From the NCBI GenBank assembly GCA_003254925.1, contig QANZ01049192.1:3672-67671 (forward strand): a stretch of DNA of 64,000 bases, in the 5' to 3' direction. The notes under the pieces were generated by a model. The model was not told where the DNA came from, made no database searches, and was given only the letters and a program-made list of their open reading frames with translations. The translations under genes and the position numbers were made by a program. Source of the stretch: Chamaecrista fasciculata. Its lineage: Eukaryota > Streptophyta > Magnoliopsida > Fabales > Fabaceae. Position 1 is the stretch's first letter. The number at the start of each line of letters is the position of its first letter. Positions 52,978 to 64,000 of this stretch are shown piece after piece.

Positions 52978-55745
52978 ATGTTCAGGAACCAGTACGACAC
53001 CGACGTGACCACATGGAGTCCCGCCGGCAGGCTTTTTCAGGTGGAGTACGCCATGGAAGCAGTGAAGCAAGGTTCCGCCGCAATCGGACTCCGATCCAAA
53101 ACTCACATCGTCCTCGCTTGCGTCAACAAGGCTAATTCCGAACTTTCCTCTCACCAGAAGAAGATCTTCAAGGTCGACGACCACATCGGAGTCGCCATCG
53201 CCGGTCTCACCGCCGATGGCCGCGTTCTCTCGCGTTACATGCGATCCGAGTGCATCAACTACAGTTACACTTATGAGTCTCCTCTTCCTGTCGGTCGACT
53301 CGTTGTTCAGCTCGCTGATAAGGCCCAGGTCCGTTTTCTATTGTGTATGAAACTGAGAACTATGAAATGCAGAAAATGATTTTCATTGCTAGAATTGACT
53401 GAATACAGACGCTTATATAATGTGATTTACAGATAGAACGATTACAACAGAAAACTCACAGTTCTAACAAACCCTAACTCTTAACTAAAACTCGTTAAGC
53501 TGAACAATATGGGAAATAATATGCTGCCGACAGTAGTTCACTATCATCCCCCCCTTAAACTGAGGGTGATTGTGTAAGACAAGATTATGAGATAACAGAA
53601 CTGCACTTGAATTGCCACAATAAATTAAAGGTTTAGTGGATAAAGGCACAGACAGTTCTCTGAGAGATTATTGCTTTTCAGGAGTCAGTTGGAATGAGAT
53701 TATTGGGTGTCGAAGTGATTTGATCCTGGAATTTAAGCTAGGGTTTTATTTTTTTTGGCTGAACAACCGGTGCCAGTTTCTGTTTTTTGAAAATGTTATT
53801 CCATAGTCTAGGTCCTAGTGAGTGAGTTAGTAGAAATGAATTGGAGTAAAATTCCAATGGAAAATCATCCTGCTTTCACAAAAGCCAACGATTGTTGGAA
53901 TAAAATCTAAGGCTTTGTATACTACATTGCATTTCTGTGATATTATAATACAGATGATGGGAGCTATGTTTACTGTGGTATTTAAAAAAAAATTGGAGCT
54001 GTAGATAGGTTACTGTTGAAGAAGAGCATAGCTTTTGTTAGCTAAATTCATATCCCAGGAGATTTAAGTCTCAGTCATGTTTATTTGTGCTGGATGAAAC
54101 AGATCTTTCGTTGAATGTAGCATGGGAAATATATAATGGCAGCTAAGATACCTCACAGGAGTGCTAAATCTGTTGCTTTTTATGTTTGTATTCTTTTTTA
54201 TTAATTGGATACATTCTTTTGATCCCTTGCTGATAATTGCCAATAGTTAATACTCTGCTGAATTTCTGTATATAGTTCTGCTTGGTGATAATGTGATTTT
54301 TATTGTGGGGGAATCCAAGATGTTCTATTTGAATGCAAAATACTTTGATACTCACATATTGAGATATTTCTCTTCATTTGAAAATTTTAAGAAATCAACT
54401 CCTTGAGCTAGGTATTTTCTTGAAGCTTTGTAATTGAGGTGGATTAGCTCCCCCAATTATTTAATGAAATTTTCATCAGTATTTGACATCTGAGAAGTCT
54501 GACAAATGTGGGATGATAATGTTATTACTTTTTAATCCTTGTTTACATTGTCTTTCCTTTGCTCTCAAGTTTTAACTTGTTATCATGATAAAGTGTAAAA
54601 CTCCCTTAATAAAACATAACCAGGAGGATCAATTAGTAAATTAGGTTTATCCTTACTTTTATGTTCAAAGAACAGTAAGTTGTCCATAATTGACATGATT
54701 CATCCATTTGTATGACTTTCTAAAGCATTTTCAGATAGGCCATTCTGTGCAAGTATCACTAAATTTGATCCCAATGGGAATATAAAAGTTGTGGGTGGGT
54801 ACATAAATTCAAACTAAAATGCAGAAAATATGCATATGCTTATTTGTTTTAAAGAAAATTCAGTGTTTTTTTTTGTTTTGTACTTTTGTTTTCAATACTT
54901 CTTTAGATATGCTTGTAATGATGAACCTGAGATTTGGTTGGGGGAAGTGAATTTTGATATCTCACTCAGCGTACTATGGTTGTACTAGGACACCTCTTTA
55001 CATTTTGGCTCATTTCTAGAGGCAATGAATTGGAATATTGTCATTTTTCAAAAGAAAACCTAGGTCTGCTATTCTTTCGTGATTTTGAGGATGTTTGTCT
55101 GTCTGAATCCTGTGGGGGCATTTGTGTTTATTATTTTCCGATTGATGTATGATGCATCTCATATTGTCAAGGTTACTTGACATGTAACTTAGTTGAGGCG
55201 GCTGTGGAACAGCTCTTTCTGATTTGTATTAGTGATTCAATTTTGAATGGTAGGTTTGCACCCAGCGATCGTGGAAACGGCCTTATGGTGTTGGTCTCTT
55301 GGTGGCTGGATTAGATGAATCTGGAGCTCATCTCTACTACAACTGCCCAAGTGGAAACTACTTTGAATATCAGGCTTTTGCGATTGGGTCTCGCTCACAA
55401 GCTGCTAAGACATACTTAGAACGCAGGTTTGAGAACTTCGAGGGCTCCTCACGGGAAGATCTGATTAAAGACGCACTCATAGCAACAAGGGAGACATTAC
55501 AAGGGGAAAAACTCAAGAGTTCCATATGCACAATTGCTGTGGTCGGAGTTGGTGAGCCCTTCCACATATTGGATCAGGAGACTGTACAACGTTTGATTGA
55601 TGAGTTTGAAATCGTGAAGGAGGAAGAAGTTGCCCCTGCTGAATCTCAGCCGGAAACTGAGCCGGCTGCTAGTGGAGACCAAGGTCCTCCTCCTGCCGAT
55701 GAGGGTGCTGGTACAGACCAAGGTGTTGCTCCAATGGATATTTGA
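52978..55745 (+). CDS. PAF1: 20S proteasome subunit alpha type-1
   Basis: Two exons, 52978-53328 and 55254-55745, separated by a 1.9-kb intron, give 280 residues. The protein is one of seven alpha subunits in the outer rings of the 20S core, which gate substrate entry in cytosol and nucleus. The N-terminal signature [27 protein letters not shown] is the alpha-subunit helix H0 region; [18 protein letters not shown] and [20 protein letters not shown] follow. The acidic C-terminal tail (from about residue 230) is typical for alpha-1. No propeptide or catalytic Thr is expected. PAF1 versus PAF2 naming is arbitrary here. The gene converges with the gamma carbonic anhydrase gene. Confidence 0.96.
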
Positions 55746-56072
55746 TAACTTAAGAACCACTTTCAGAGGTGATCATGTGGAGATGAGTAGGTTTCGTGTT
55801 GAATGTGTCATGGGAAACGAAATCTCTTTGGCAGATTGTTTTCTTAAATCTTTTGGTTTCTGCAATCCATCCCTGACTCATTATTGTCAACGGTTTTAAT
55901 GGCTGTTTCTTATGGACTTGAATGTGCGATTTTCAATATACTTCAGCTAAAATCTGCAGTGAAAAACATGGTAGGCAAACTGGTAATGCTTAACTATTGT
56001 TGTGACATTTTCTAATCCCGAAAAATTTGAGTCATGGTTACTTTTTAAAATATGTATTTGGTATTGCTTTCG

Positions 56073-56242
56073 ATTTAGGGTCTGGTTACTATTTTATGGG
56101 TCTAGGGTAAGCACGCTTGTCATGGGGTATGGGGTCTGAGGTCGCGAATTCGAATCAGCCCCTCTGCAAAAAAGCACTGCTGGTATATTCTCTTTCCTAG
56201 CACTCCCATCAAGTGGGGACTCAAACTAAGTTGACTCTTTTT
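56073..56242 (+). mobile_element. SINE-like retroposon (170 bp)
   Basis: Flanked by a perfect 11-bp duplication, TATTGCTTTCG (56062-56072 and 56243-56253). A B-box-like string, GAATTCGAATC, is present, preceded by a degenerate tRNA-like 5' part. The 3' end is T-rich after 'aagttgac'. This family differs from the SINE at 18890. Confidence 0.72.
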
Positions 56243-56756
56243 TATTGCTTTCGTTTTGCTTGTTTCGGTGTTACAAATAATCTATCTCACTGCAATTTTT
56301 TCAGAGAAGAAAAAGACAAGTCAATGTATGTAGATATTCTACTTATTAAATTTGTGACTTGTGGTATAGTAAATTGATGTGAAAACTTGAAAACAGGCAT
56401 AACAATATAATTCTTTTCTTTGTTCTAATGAGAAAGTTTCTAAAAAATTTCTAACTCAGATTATGTGAGAAATAAACGACCTATGTTTAGACATTTCGAA
56501 GTAAATCATACGATTAAAAAGTAAATGAAGACAGTATTTCATAGTTGGGCGATCATGTATTCAGTTGATTGTATGATACCTATATTTGTTAGAGCTGCAA
56601 GGACGAAAAGGAAAAGCGGGACTTTCAACTGCCTCAATCATACTTCACCTCTTGCTTGTTGATGTAATTATAGAAGTTCGTAACACAGTTGACAAGCGTT
56701 CGACTTTCAAAGTTTAATAGCATCACAAACTGCTCAAGTGCTTATAGATAAAAAAT

Positions 56757-57022
56757 GAGTAAACTACGTCCCTTGAAAAGATCACCGAACTGACAATTTA
56801 ATTCTTGAAAGATTAAAATATAAAGTTTAATCCCTAAGAGATCAAAACAATATACTAATTAGTCTTTTATATAGATTAAATAGTATATTATTCTAACCTT
56901 TCAGAGACTAAAAAGTATAATGTTTTAATCTTTTAGGGATTAAACTATATATTTTAATCTTTCAAAGACTAAATTATAAATTAAATCAGTGATCTTTCAA
57001 AGACAAAATTAGTGGTTTACTC
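56757..57022. mobile_element. Foldback MITE (266 bp) with 10-bp target-site duplication
   Basis: Left end GAGTAAACTACGTCCCTTG, right end ending TAGTGGTTTACTC. A perfect 10-bp duplication, GATAAAAAAT, is at 56747-56756 and 57023-57032. The interior repeats 'ctttcaaagacta' units in both orientations. Confidence 0.82.
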
Positions 57023-57395
57023 GATAAAAAATATTCCTATGACATAGGACGTTTAGATCTGAATACAAGACACGTATGATATTCAAGCCTCAAGAGTCAA
57101 GACAAAAAGTTACAAGGTGAGTGTCCGACTCACGATTGTTCGTAATAACTAACAAAAGCTCCTTCTCATTTAATCACCTATTGTTCCAAAAGTGAATAAC
57201 ATACTTTGAAATATTACTGAACAGTTGATTTTCGTATCTGGAAAGGAGCATTGTTTCTAGCCCGAAAACATGTCTGGTATTATTGGGAAATGACAATAAT
57301 CCATCCCTCTTCTATGAATTTGAACAAAACAAGAATATCCTTAATGTCATTTAAAGTTTGGAATTAAATGAAGCATTCTTTTTTTCTTGGAGGGC

Positions 57396-60300
57396 TCATT
57401 TTTTAGAATCTTTCTGTGCTTTTTCAGGAAGAACATTATCTGGAAGAATAAGCTCTGGCGGGGTTTCACGGACAACACCCAGCATTGAGTCATACTCCTC
57501 ATCTTTACTCGCAAACTTCTTCCGCAATACCTTCTCAAACTCGATTTCGTCGAAGGGCTTCGCATTTTCAGCTGCATGAACCTGTGCAAGGTTCGTATAA
57601 TTGGTGGCTGATTGAGAGATAAATGCTATCTCTTCATCTGTTAGTTTCCTCAAGAACTTTGCTGGATTTCCTGCCCATACCTGCAACATATGCAAGCTCG
57701 TCTTACAGCTCATGGATGATGAATATTAAAACTGGCATTTGAGAAGAAATGGAAGCTTGATTGAAACATGAGTCTATGAGTCTAGTCCACGCTAATGTTA
57801 GAACCAAAACTAAATCCACTCATGACATGTAGTTGGTTGACGAGTAAACAATGATATTTGAAAACCACACCAACAAGCAAGTGCAGGAAATAACATCTTG
57901 ACATGCTAAAATAGCTTCGGTCTTTCAATTTACTGAATCATGACCTTAATGCGGCAATGTTTTGAGCATTTAAAGATTTATTTAATAATTAACAAACAAG
58001 TTGTTCTTTTGTAAAAGAAAAAAACATTAATATGCTAATTACATGATACTGAAGCAGGCAGATAAACTCAAGCAGTTCAAAGAACATTCTACCGAGTAAT
58101 CAGGTAGTAATATCATGGTTTCGGACATTAAAGTCATTTCAATAATAATAAGTAAACAGATAGCAGCTTTGAGGTCAAATGGGTAAAGTGATAAAACAAC
58201 AGAATAAGGGCTTTAGGTTTTAGAAATCTTTCATACAAATTTATCACGAGAATGCTGAATCGTGATAATATTTGCCTATTAGAAGGCCAAATTATACCAC
58301 ACCTTAAAAAAATTAGAACACACTTTCTTAATTGAATTAAAGAACACAAGAAAAGGAAAAATAAATTTAAATCTTCTAGAATATTCCTAGCCCATATTAT
58401 TTCCTATTAGGACTTAGTATCTAAAATAACTAAATAAAAGTCCTTTAAATATATCCGGCAAAAAATATACAGAAGAATCAATACAAAATTATAATTGATT
58501 CCCTGTTGTCCTATCATTCGTTGTCATAGTTTGTTAACTCAATAACGTTAGCTCCCCCCTCCCACATAAAAAAACACACACGAAGAGGAACTGGGATTTA
58601 ATGAGTAGCCAAACAGAATAGACGCGATAGGATACCTCCCGAGAAGGAATCTTAGTATTTTGTCTGACAAGGGATCCAGCTGCAACCATGCCATGTTTTT
58701 CAACAACCACGCCATCTAATAGTATGGCACCCATACCAACAAAAGCTTCATCCTCAACAGTACAGCCATGCAAAACAGCACTATGACCTGTCCATTGCAA
58801 AATTTAAAACAAATTTCCAAAAGGGCAGAATGCAGCAGCATTCATGATCATTCACGGAAAAATATATTACTCACCAACAGTAACATTATTCCCAATAATA
58901 GTTGGCAGCACCTTCCCACTTAAATTTGACTTTGCAACATGCACCAGGGAGTTATCCTGTATGTTAGTTCCACTTCCAACACTGATGCTGTTTACATCAC
59001 CTATGCATAAAATGAAGATCAAACACTATAATGAAGCACATTATGATGGAGAAAAAAATAAAAGTAAATAAAGTTTGCTGGACATCATGTTTGGGAAGTA
59101 GAGGAAAGATCTAAATTGGATAGCTTTGTTGCTCTTGTTTTCACGACAAGGATAACCCATGTAGAAAATTAAGCACAACAAATCATTCTGCAATCGGATG
59201 TTATCAGCTATTGATCACTAGAATGTCTTCACCTCTAATTGATCTAGATATTTAATAATAAAAAAAAAAGATTAAGTGAATGGACTTACCTCTCAAGACA
59301 CATCCATACCAAATTGACGATCCTCTTCCAACTTGAACATCTCCTATGACAGAGGCACTTGGGGCAATAAATGCATCCTTATCAACAACAGGAGCCTTAT
59401 CAAATATGTTCATCAGAGTTCGATGCCTAGAAACTATACACAAGAAGGAAGAAGAATACTTAAATAAGCTAAAATAATTCATGACATAAAAGAAAAGCAG
59501 TGTAGGAAGCCCAAGATCTAAACCAGGAAAAAGAGCAAAATTTACAGTTTAATTTAAGAAAACAAAATAAAAAGAGATGGTACATCGTTCCAATTTTTTT
59601 TCCTGCATTTATTTTGTGTTCATATATAAAACTAATAAGTTAATCAGACCAAGAAATGAAAGCAGACAAACAAATTATAAAAAAAACAAGCGCAAGCAAG
59701 ATAGTGCACAAAAAATTGAAATACAATGTACCTATATTGACATACCGTTTAAAATTTAAAACACTTCAATCATCGATAATTCAAAATAAGATCTAAAACA
59801 ATGTCCACCAGAAAAGGAATTGTTTACTTGCTACACCGCTGAATGTAAACCTTGCCACTATGGTGTATAGCATGAAAAGAATTTGAAAGAAATCCAATCA
59901 TCAAAATTCATGACATTAACACTGATCATGCTCTTCTGATCCATGAAATCCAGTGTGCAGAATAGGTCATCTCAGTAATGTGTTCTAGATGCTTTCAGTG
60001 CAGCCTCATAGTCTCTATTTTGTTGCCTCAATGTCATCTCAGAATTATCATAATGCCGATTCCTATCTCTATTTTTTTGGGGGGCATAACTATCCAAAGT
60101 CTATGAAGTTGTTAGCAACGTCTTATCGTACAATAAAATAAAATTTGCAGAAAAAGCACATGCTAGCGTTAACAGCCCTAAAATTATTCTAATCTCTTAC
60201 ACATATATTTAGAATGAACACTATATAGCCAAACCATATTCAATGTGATTTAACTCGACAAAGCACTGATCTATGACAGAAACGATTCAATTCTAGAAAA

Positions 60301-60580
60301 AGACATAAGAAAAAAACAGATTGCATTTCCATAAAATAAGGTCCAAAACAAAATCTAAAACAGAAAGACAACAAGGAGTTCTACGGCACACGAACAAATT
60401 AAAGAAAAACATCGGATCTAAAATCTCGGAAAAGAGAGGGAAAGCTAAAGGAAAGGGAGGCTTACGCTGTTCTTGAAAATAGTAGCCGCCTTGGAGGCGG
60501 GAACCGAGCCGATCAATGGCTTGGCCAGTCTCTCGAATCCAGAATCCAACGGTGTATATGGCTTTCCCTAAGGTTCCCAT
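57396..60580 (-). CDS. Gamma carbonic anhydrase, mitochondrial (complex I subunit)
   Basis: Five exons on the minus strand: 60580-60466, 59433-59290, 59000-58875, 58787-58636 and 57680-57396, giving 273 residues. Plant gamma-CAs form the matrix-facing trimer on the membrane arm of mitochondrial complex I. The N-terminus MGTLGKAIYTVGFWIRETGQ is the conserved targeting and helix segment. A left-handed beta-helix of hexapeptide repeats runs from about DKDAFIAPSASVIGDVQVG to QNTKIPSREVWAGNPAKF. The three zinc-ligand histidines are kept: H107 (LVHV), H130 and H135 (VGHSAVLHGC), as are the Arg and Gln-Asp around VLRGDVNSI and NIQDNS. It is therefore a gammaCA1/2/3-type protein, not a gamma-CA-like one that lacks ligands. 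The subtype is unresolved. Confidence 0.95.
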
Positions 60581-61026
60581 TTTGAACAAGATTTTCCACA
60601 GTTTCTATGGAGTTTCTAGGGTTTATGAGCTTTCTGAAATCTCAATCTCTGCAAGTTCGTCGTTCGTGAATTTTGATGGCAGAGACGAAAATGGAGGAGA
60701 GTGAGCGACTGAGCTATACGACTCAGAAATGCAAGTGGTAGGGTAGTATATCCCTCATAATGGGAGGGGCAAAATGGGGCTTTAAATTCTCGTTTTCATC
60801 GAATTACTAAAAAGTCCCCAGTGGACTGACTCAATACCAGAAGGCCAGAAACGGTGCGTTCGCAGGTCCCCATGGGCCACGAGGCTAAACCACTAAAGTA
60901 AACGCAAAGAATTGGAAAAAACAATGGTCAAATATCTCATTTTAATCTTTGAATTATAAGATAAATTTCATTTTGATCCTCAATCTCATAGAAAAGTTTG
61001 AGGATCAAAAGGAACTAAAAATAATT

Positions 61027-61404
61027 GGCTGAAGTGCACTTTTGGTCCCATAACTTTGGAAAAGGTTTCAATTTGGTCTCATAATTTTTTTTGTTGCAAT
61101 TTTGGTCCCATAACTTTGGAAAAGGTCTCAATTTAGTTCCATAACTTTTGAAAACATCTCAATGTTGGTTCCAAGTTGATTTCTATCCATTTTCTACCGT
61201 TAAGGATGATCTGACATACCTAGTTAAATGATGACATGACAAATATGGGTGAAGTTGATTTAACGACAAATAATGGATGGAAATCAGCTTGAGACCAACG
61301 GTGAGATGTTTTCAAAAGTTATAGGACCAAAATTGCAACAAAAAAGTTATTAAACCAAATTGAAACCTTTGAAAAAGTTATGGGACCAAAAGTACACTTT
61401 GGCC
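61027..61404. mobile_element. Mutator-like foldback MITE, family A, copy 4 (378 bp)
   Basis: Starts GGCTGAAGTGCACTTTTGG, ends CCAAAAGTACACTTTGGCC. Flanks AAAATAATT (61018-61026) and AAAATAACT (61405-61413) match at 8 of 9 positions. Confidence 0.86.
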
Positions 61405-61590
61405 AAAATAACTTTAAGATCGAAATAAAGCTGACTTTATAATTTGACGACCAAAGCGACTATTTGACCAATAAAAAACATATAATTAATAAATATGTCA
61501 GATGATTAATTACGTCATAGAAGAAAGTGAATATAATTAAACTTTATAATTAGAAGTTAGAACACTCTTAGAAAATATATATATAAAAAA

Positions 61591-62285
61591 GGTCAAAGTC
61601 CTATTTTGGTCCCTCTGTTATGCTTATTGTTCCAAATAGGTCCCTCAGTTATTTTTCGTTCCATATTGGTCTCTCAGTTATTCGAAACTTGTCAAAGTTG
61701 GTCCCTCTAACGTTTTTCATCCATTTTTTCGTTAAAAAAAAAAGAAAAAAATAAAATTTCATCCTCAAAAGTTTTATTTTCTTATATTAAAGTCCTTTTC
61801 TTTTATAATAGGATCAAAACGTAAGAAAAATAAATAAATTAATATTTAGACTGAATTTGCCCAAAACTCTCCCTCTCTCTTTCGTCCCTCTCTTTCTCTC
61901 TGGATCGTCTCTCTCTCTTTCTCTCTGGTTCCTCTCTCTCTCTCTACCCAGTTTTGTTCGGATTCAATTTACGTGTACAACGATCTATTCATATAAATCG
62001 TAGTAATCAAAATCGTACAATTCCTAATTCACCTCACAAGATCCAGTTCGATTCGCTGCCAAAACGAGATGAATCATAAGGCGAATCGTGGAACAACCAC
62101 AATCTACACGCAAGTTGCCGGAATCGTGAGGTTGGTACCGGCGACGGTGAATCGAACGATTATAGGGATTCAAAATGTTCATCTAATCAAGGGGTTCTCT
62201 GCTGTTCTGAGTGGTTTGAAGACGATCCAGGTGATGATGATGTGTCACAGAGGAAGAAGACCTACGACGGCGGAAAGAGGAAGAC

Positions 62286-62325
<40 letters not shown>

Positions 62326-62628
62326 GATCCAGAGAGAAAGAGAGGAACGAAAGAGAGGGAGAGTTTTGGGCAAATTCAGTTTAAATATTAATTTATTTTT
62401 TTTCTTACCTTTTGATTCTATTATAAAAGAAAATGACTTTAATATAAGAAAATAAAAATTTTTAGGATGAAATTTTTTTTTTTTTTAACGGAAAAATGGA
62501 TGAAAAACGTTAGAGGGACCAACTTTGACAAGTTTTGAATAACTGAGGGACTAATATGGAACAAAAATAACTGAGGGACCTATTTGGAACAATGAGCATA
62601 ACAAAGGGACTAAAATAGAACTTTGGCT
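61591..62628. mobile_element. Mutator-like element with long inverted ends (1038 bp)
   Basis: The left arm begins GGTCAAAGTCCTATTTTGG, the right arm ends CTAAAATAGAACTTTGGCT. The inverted arms extend about 270-300 bp each and include 'ggtccctctaacgtttttcatccattttt' on the left and its complement on the right. A perfect 9-bp target-site duplication, TATAAAAAA, is at 61582-61590 and 62629-62637. The interior (about 61880-62350) is more GC-rich and non-repetitive, flanked by CT and GA microsatellites (62288-62325). It may be captured host sequence or element-specific; the open frame 62069-62455 is dominated by an Arg-Glu repeat and is not credible as a gene. Confidence 0.85.
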
Positions 62629-63026
62629 TATAAAAAAATCTTGCTTAAATTTTTTTCAAAAAATAAATGCGCACAAGGACCAGAACATTAACAAGCATTG
62701 GATGCTTCGGTCCACTGTGCGGCATTTGCGCCTATTTTACGTCTTATTAATTACTAGACTCTTCACATATTACGTATGTTCAGTTCACGTCGTGTTCATT
62801 TTGTTTGTATTAAATCAATAATAATATGACATAATGCGTATAACGTGATCGATGAATAAAACTAAAACTACACAAAGCGTGAATGCCACAGGCAATCAAG
62901 GAGTCTGTACTAGTAGAATCAGCTGACGTGGCGGAGGGAAAAGCCCGAAGATTCCTTTGTTAAAAAAATGGATGGATGGATGGACTAACTTGTTTTTCAA
63001 TAACGCCACGATCCCATTATCTAATA

Positions 63027-63057
<31 letters not shown>

Positions 63058-63119
63058 CACTTAGGAGTTTTATATGAGCCATGTTTTAGGCAGCTTGCTA
63101 TTTTCGAAATCGCAAAGAA

Positions 63120-63582
63120 ATGAGTGAGAAAACTCTAGTTCCAATATTCGTGTTCTGGGCATTCCTCACCATCATCACGCCCACACTAATTCTCTTGTCA
63201 GAGAATTCCAAAGCCGACGACTTCCATTTCAACGGTACAAAACTGATCGATTCTGTTTTCTAACTAATTCGTCTTTAATTGGTATTGAAATTTTGCAGGT
63301 AACAAAACTGGAGGGTTCGTGAAGAGTAGAAGAATGATGGATAAGAATGATACGATCAGATTCAGAGCACAACCAGCGTTGAAAATGAAAGTGGCAGCAC
63401 CAGCACCAACTCCAACTCCATCATCAAATTCAATGGCCTCTCATCACTCAAACTCATTATTCCATCATCAAAGAAACAACACTCACGTCACTACTGAAGA
63501 ATATGGGCATTATAAGCCAACACTGTCTCCGGAAAACAAATATGTGAAACAACAGACAAGTGTCAGATCCACAAGCACTTGA
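63120..63582 (+). CDS. Small membrane-anchored or secreted protein of unknown function
   Basis: Two exons, 63120-63234 and 63299-63582, joined by a 64-bp GT-AG intron, give 132 residues. The N-terminus (MSEKTLVPIFVFWAFLTIIT, extending to residue 26) is a hydrophobic signal peptide or signal anchor. The rest is hydrophilic and probably disordered, with a basic KSRRMMDK segment, a Pro/Ala stretch (APAPTPTPSS), His/Ser-rich text and the C-terminal EYGHYKPTLSPENKYVKQQ. I recall similar short plant proteins with the WAFxTIITPT start and a Pro-rich tail but no assigned function. A peptide-hormone precursor is possible but no known peptide motif was recognised. The start is the first ATG after an AT-rich leader. 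Confidence 0.75.
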
Positions 63583-64000
63583 TGTGATCAGAGTGCCAAC
63601 AACAATGTAAATTGGTGAGAATTTTTGTTTTAAGTAAATTAATCATTTTAGATGATAAATGTATTCGTTCAATCATTAGTAATTTACTAGTTTTTTTAAA
63701 TAATATTGTATACATAGATGTCATCAATATATATAGGATTATGGGTAGAAGAGTATAAAGGCTGGTAGAAGAACCGGTAGAAAAATAGTATAGACTTTAA
63801 TAGTGTGATTAATGTTCTTAAGGAAATTAAGCCCCACTATTTGTTTGTTGCGGAGTTTTATGGCAGATTTCTTCTAGGATTTTATAAAGTCTTATATTAT
63901 AGCCGACAAAACTATAATACATTCTGAACACAATTTAGGAGGGAAAAGTTGAAGACTAGATCTTATAGAGGAAAAACTGAAGAGGTAAAACCTTTCAGAT
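63583..64000. other. 3' flank of the small-protein gene
   Basis: AT-rich sequence to the window end. No feature seen. Confidence 0.5.

Larger units (their letters stand above)
55746..57395. other. Convergent spacer between proteasome and gamma-CA genes
   Basis: It contains both 3' UTRs, a SINE (56073-56242) and a foldback MITE (56757-57022). No gene seen. Confidence 0.6.
60581..63119. other. Divergent spacer between gamma-CA and the small-protein gene
   Basis: It contains the gamma-CA leader and promoter, family A copy 4 (61027-61404), a 1-kb Mutator-like element (61591-62628) and a TA microsatellite (63029-63056) before the next gene. No further gene is supported. Confidence 0.6.

Noticed and set aside
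62069..62455. 128-residue open frame inside the Mutator-like element
   Set aside because: Half of it is an Arg-Glu run from a GA microsatellite and the rest has no recognisable domain.

Overview
This is nuclear DNA from a eudicot plant: AT-rich intergenic space full of short inverted-repeat transposons, genes with many short exons and GT-AG introns, plastid and mitochondrial targeting sequences, and one full-length Ty1/copia retrotransposon. I cannot name the species. Gene content and order recall Arabidopsis chromosome 1: BBD1, a SEC14 protein and ornithine carbamoyltransferase lie close together there, and so do a proteasome alpha-1 gene and a gamma carbonic anhydrase gene. That comparison is from memory and was not computed.

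Layout. 1-5.8 kb: intergenic, with two inverted-repeat elements, a 5'-truncated SINE and a possible LTR remnant. 5.8-11.2 kb (+): atypical bHLH transcription factor, 7 exons. 14.75-17.46 kb (+): BBD-type bifunctional nuclease, 10 exons, one intron GC-AG. 19.5-23.8 kb (+): SEC14/nodulin-type phosphatidylinositol transfer protein, 14 exons. 27.7-33.1 kb (+): ADP-glucose pyrophosphorylase large subunit (APL2-like), 14 exons; its second intron holds a nested pair of transposons and a 767-N assembly gap. 33.4-41.5 kb (-): endo-beta-mannanase (GH5), whose first intron carries a nearly pristine 5.85-kb Tork/Tnt1-like retrotransposon in the same orientation. 41.5-47.9 kb: transposon-rich spacer. 47.9-51.3 kb (+): plastid ornithine carbamoyltransferase. 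53.0-55.7 kb (+): 20S proteasome subunit alpha-1. 57.4-60.6 kb (-): mitochondrial gamma carbonic anhydrase of complex I. 63.1-63.6 kb (+): small membrane-anchored or secreted protein of unknown function.

The genes do not form one pathway. They are housekeeping and metabolic loci (starch synthesis, arginine synthesis, protein turnover, lipid transfer, respiration, cell wall) plus regulators. I found no convincing new multi-gene system. The most distinctive content is the mobile DNA: several Mutator-like foldback MITE families whose ends and 9-10 bp target-site duplications can be read exactly, one element nested in another and collapsed into an assembly gap, the young retrotransposon, and a local triplication of an exon edge in the mannanase gene. 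All exon boundaries were built by hand from splice sites, reading-frame continuity and family knowledge.
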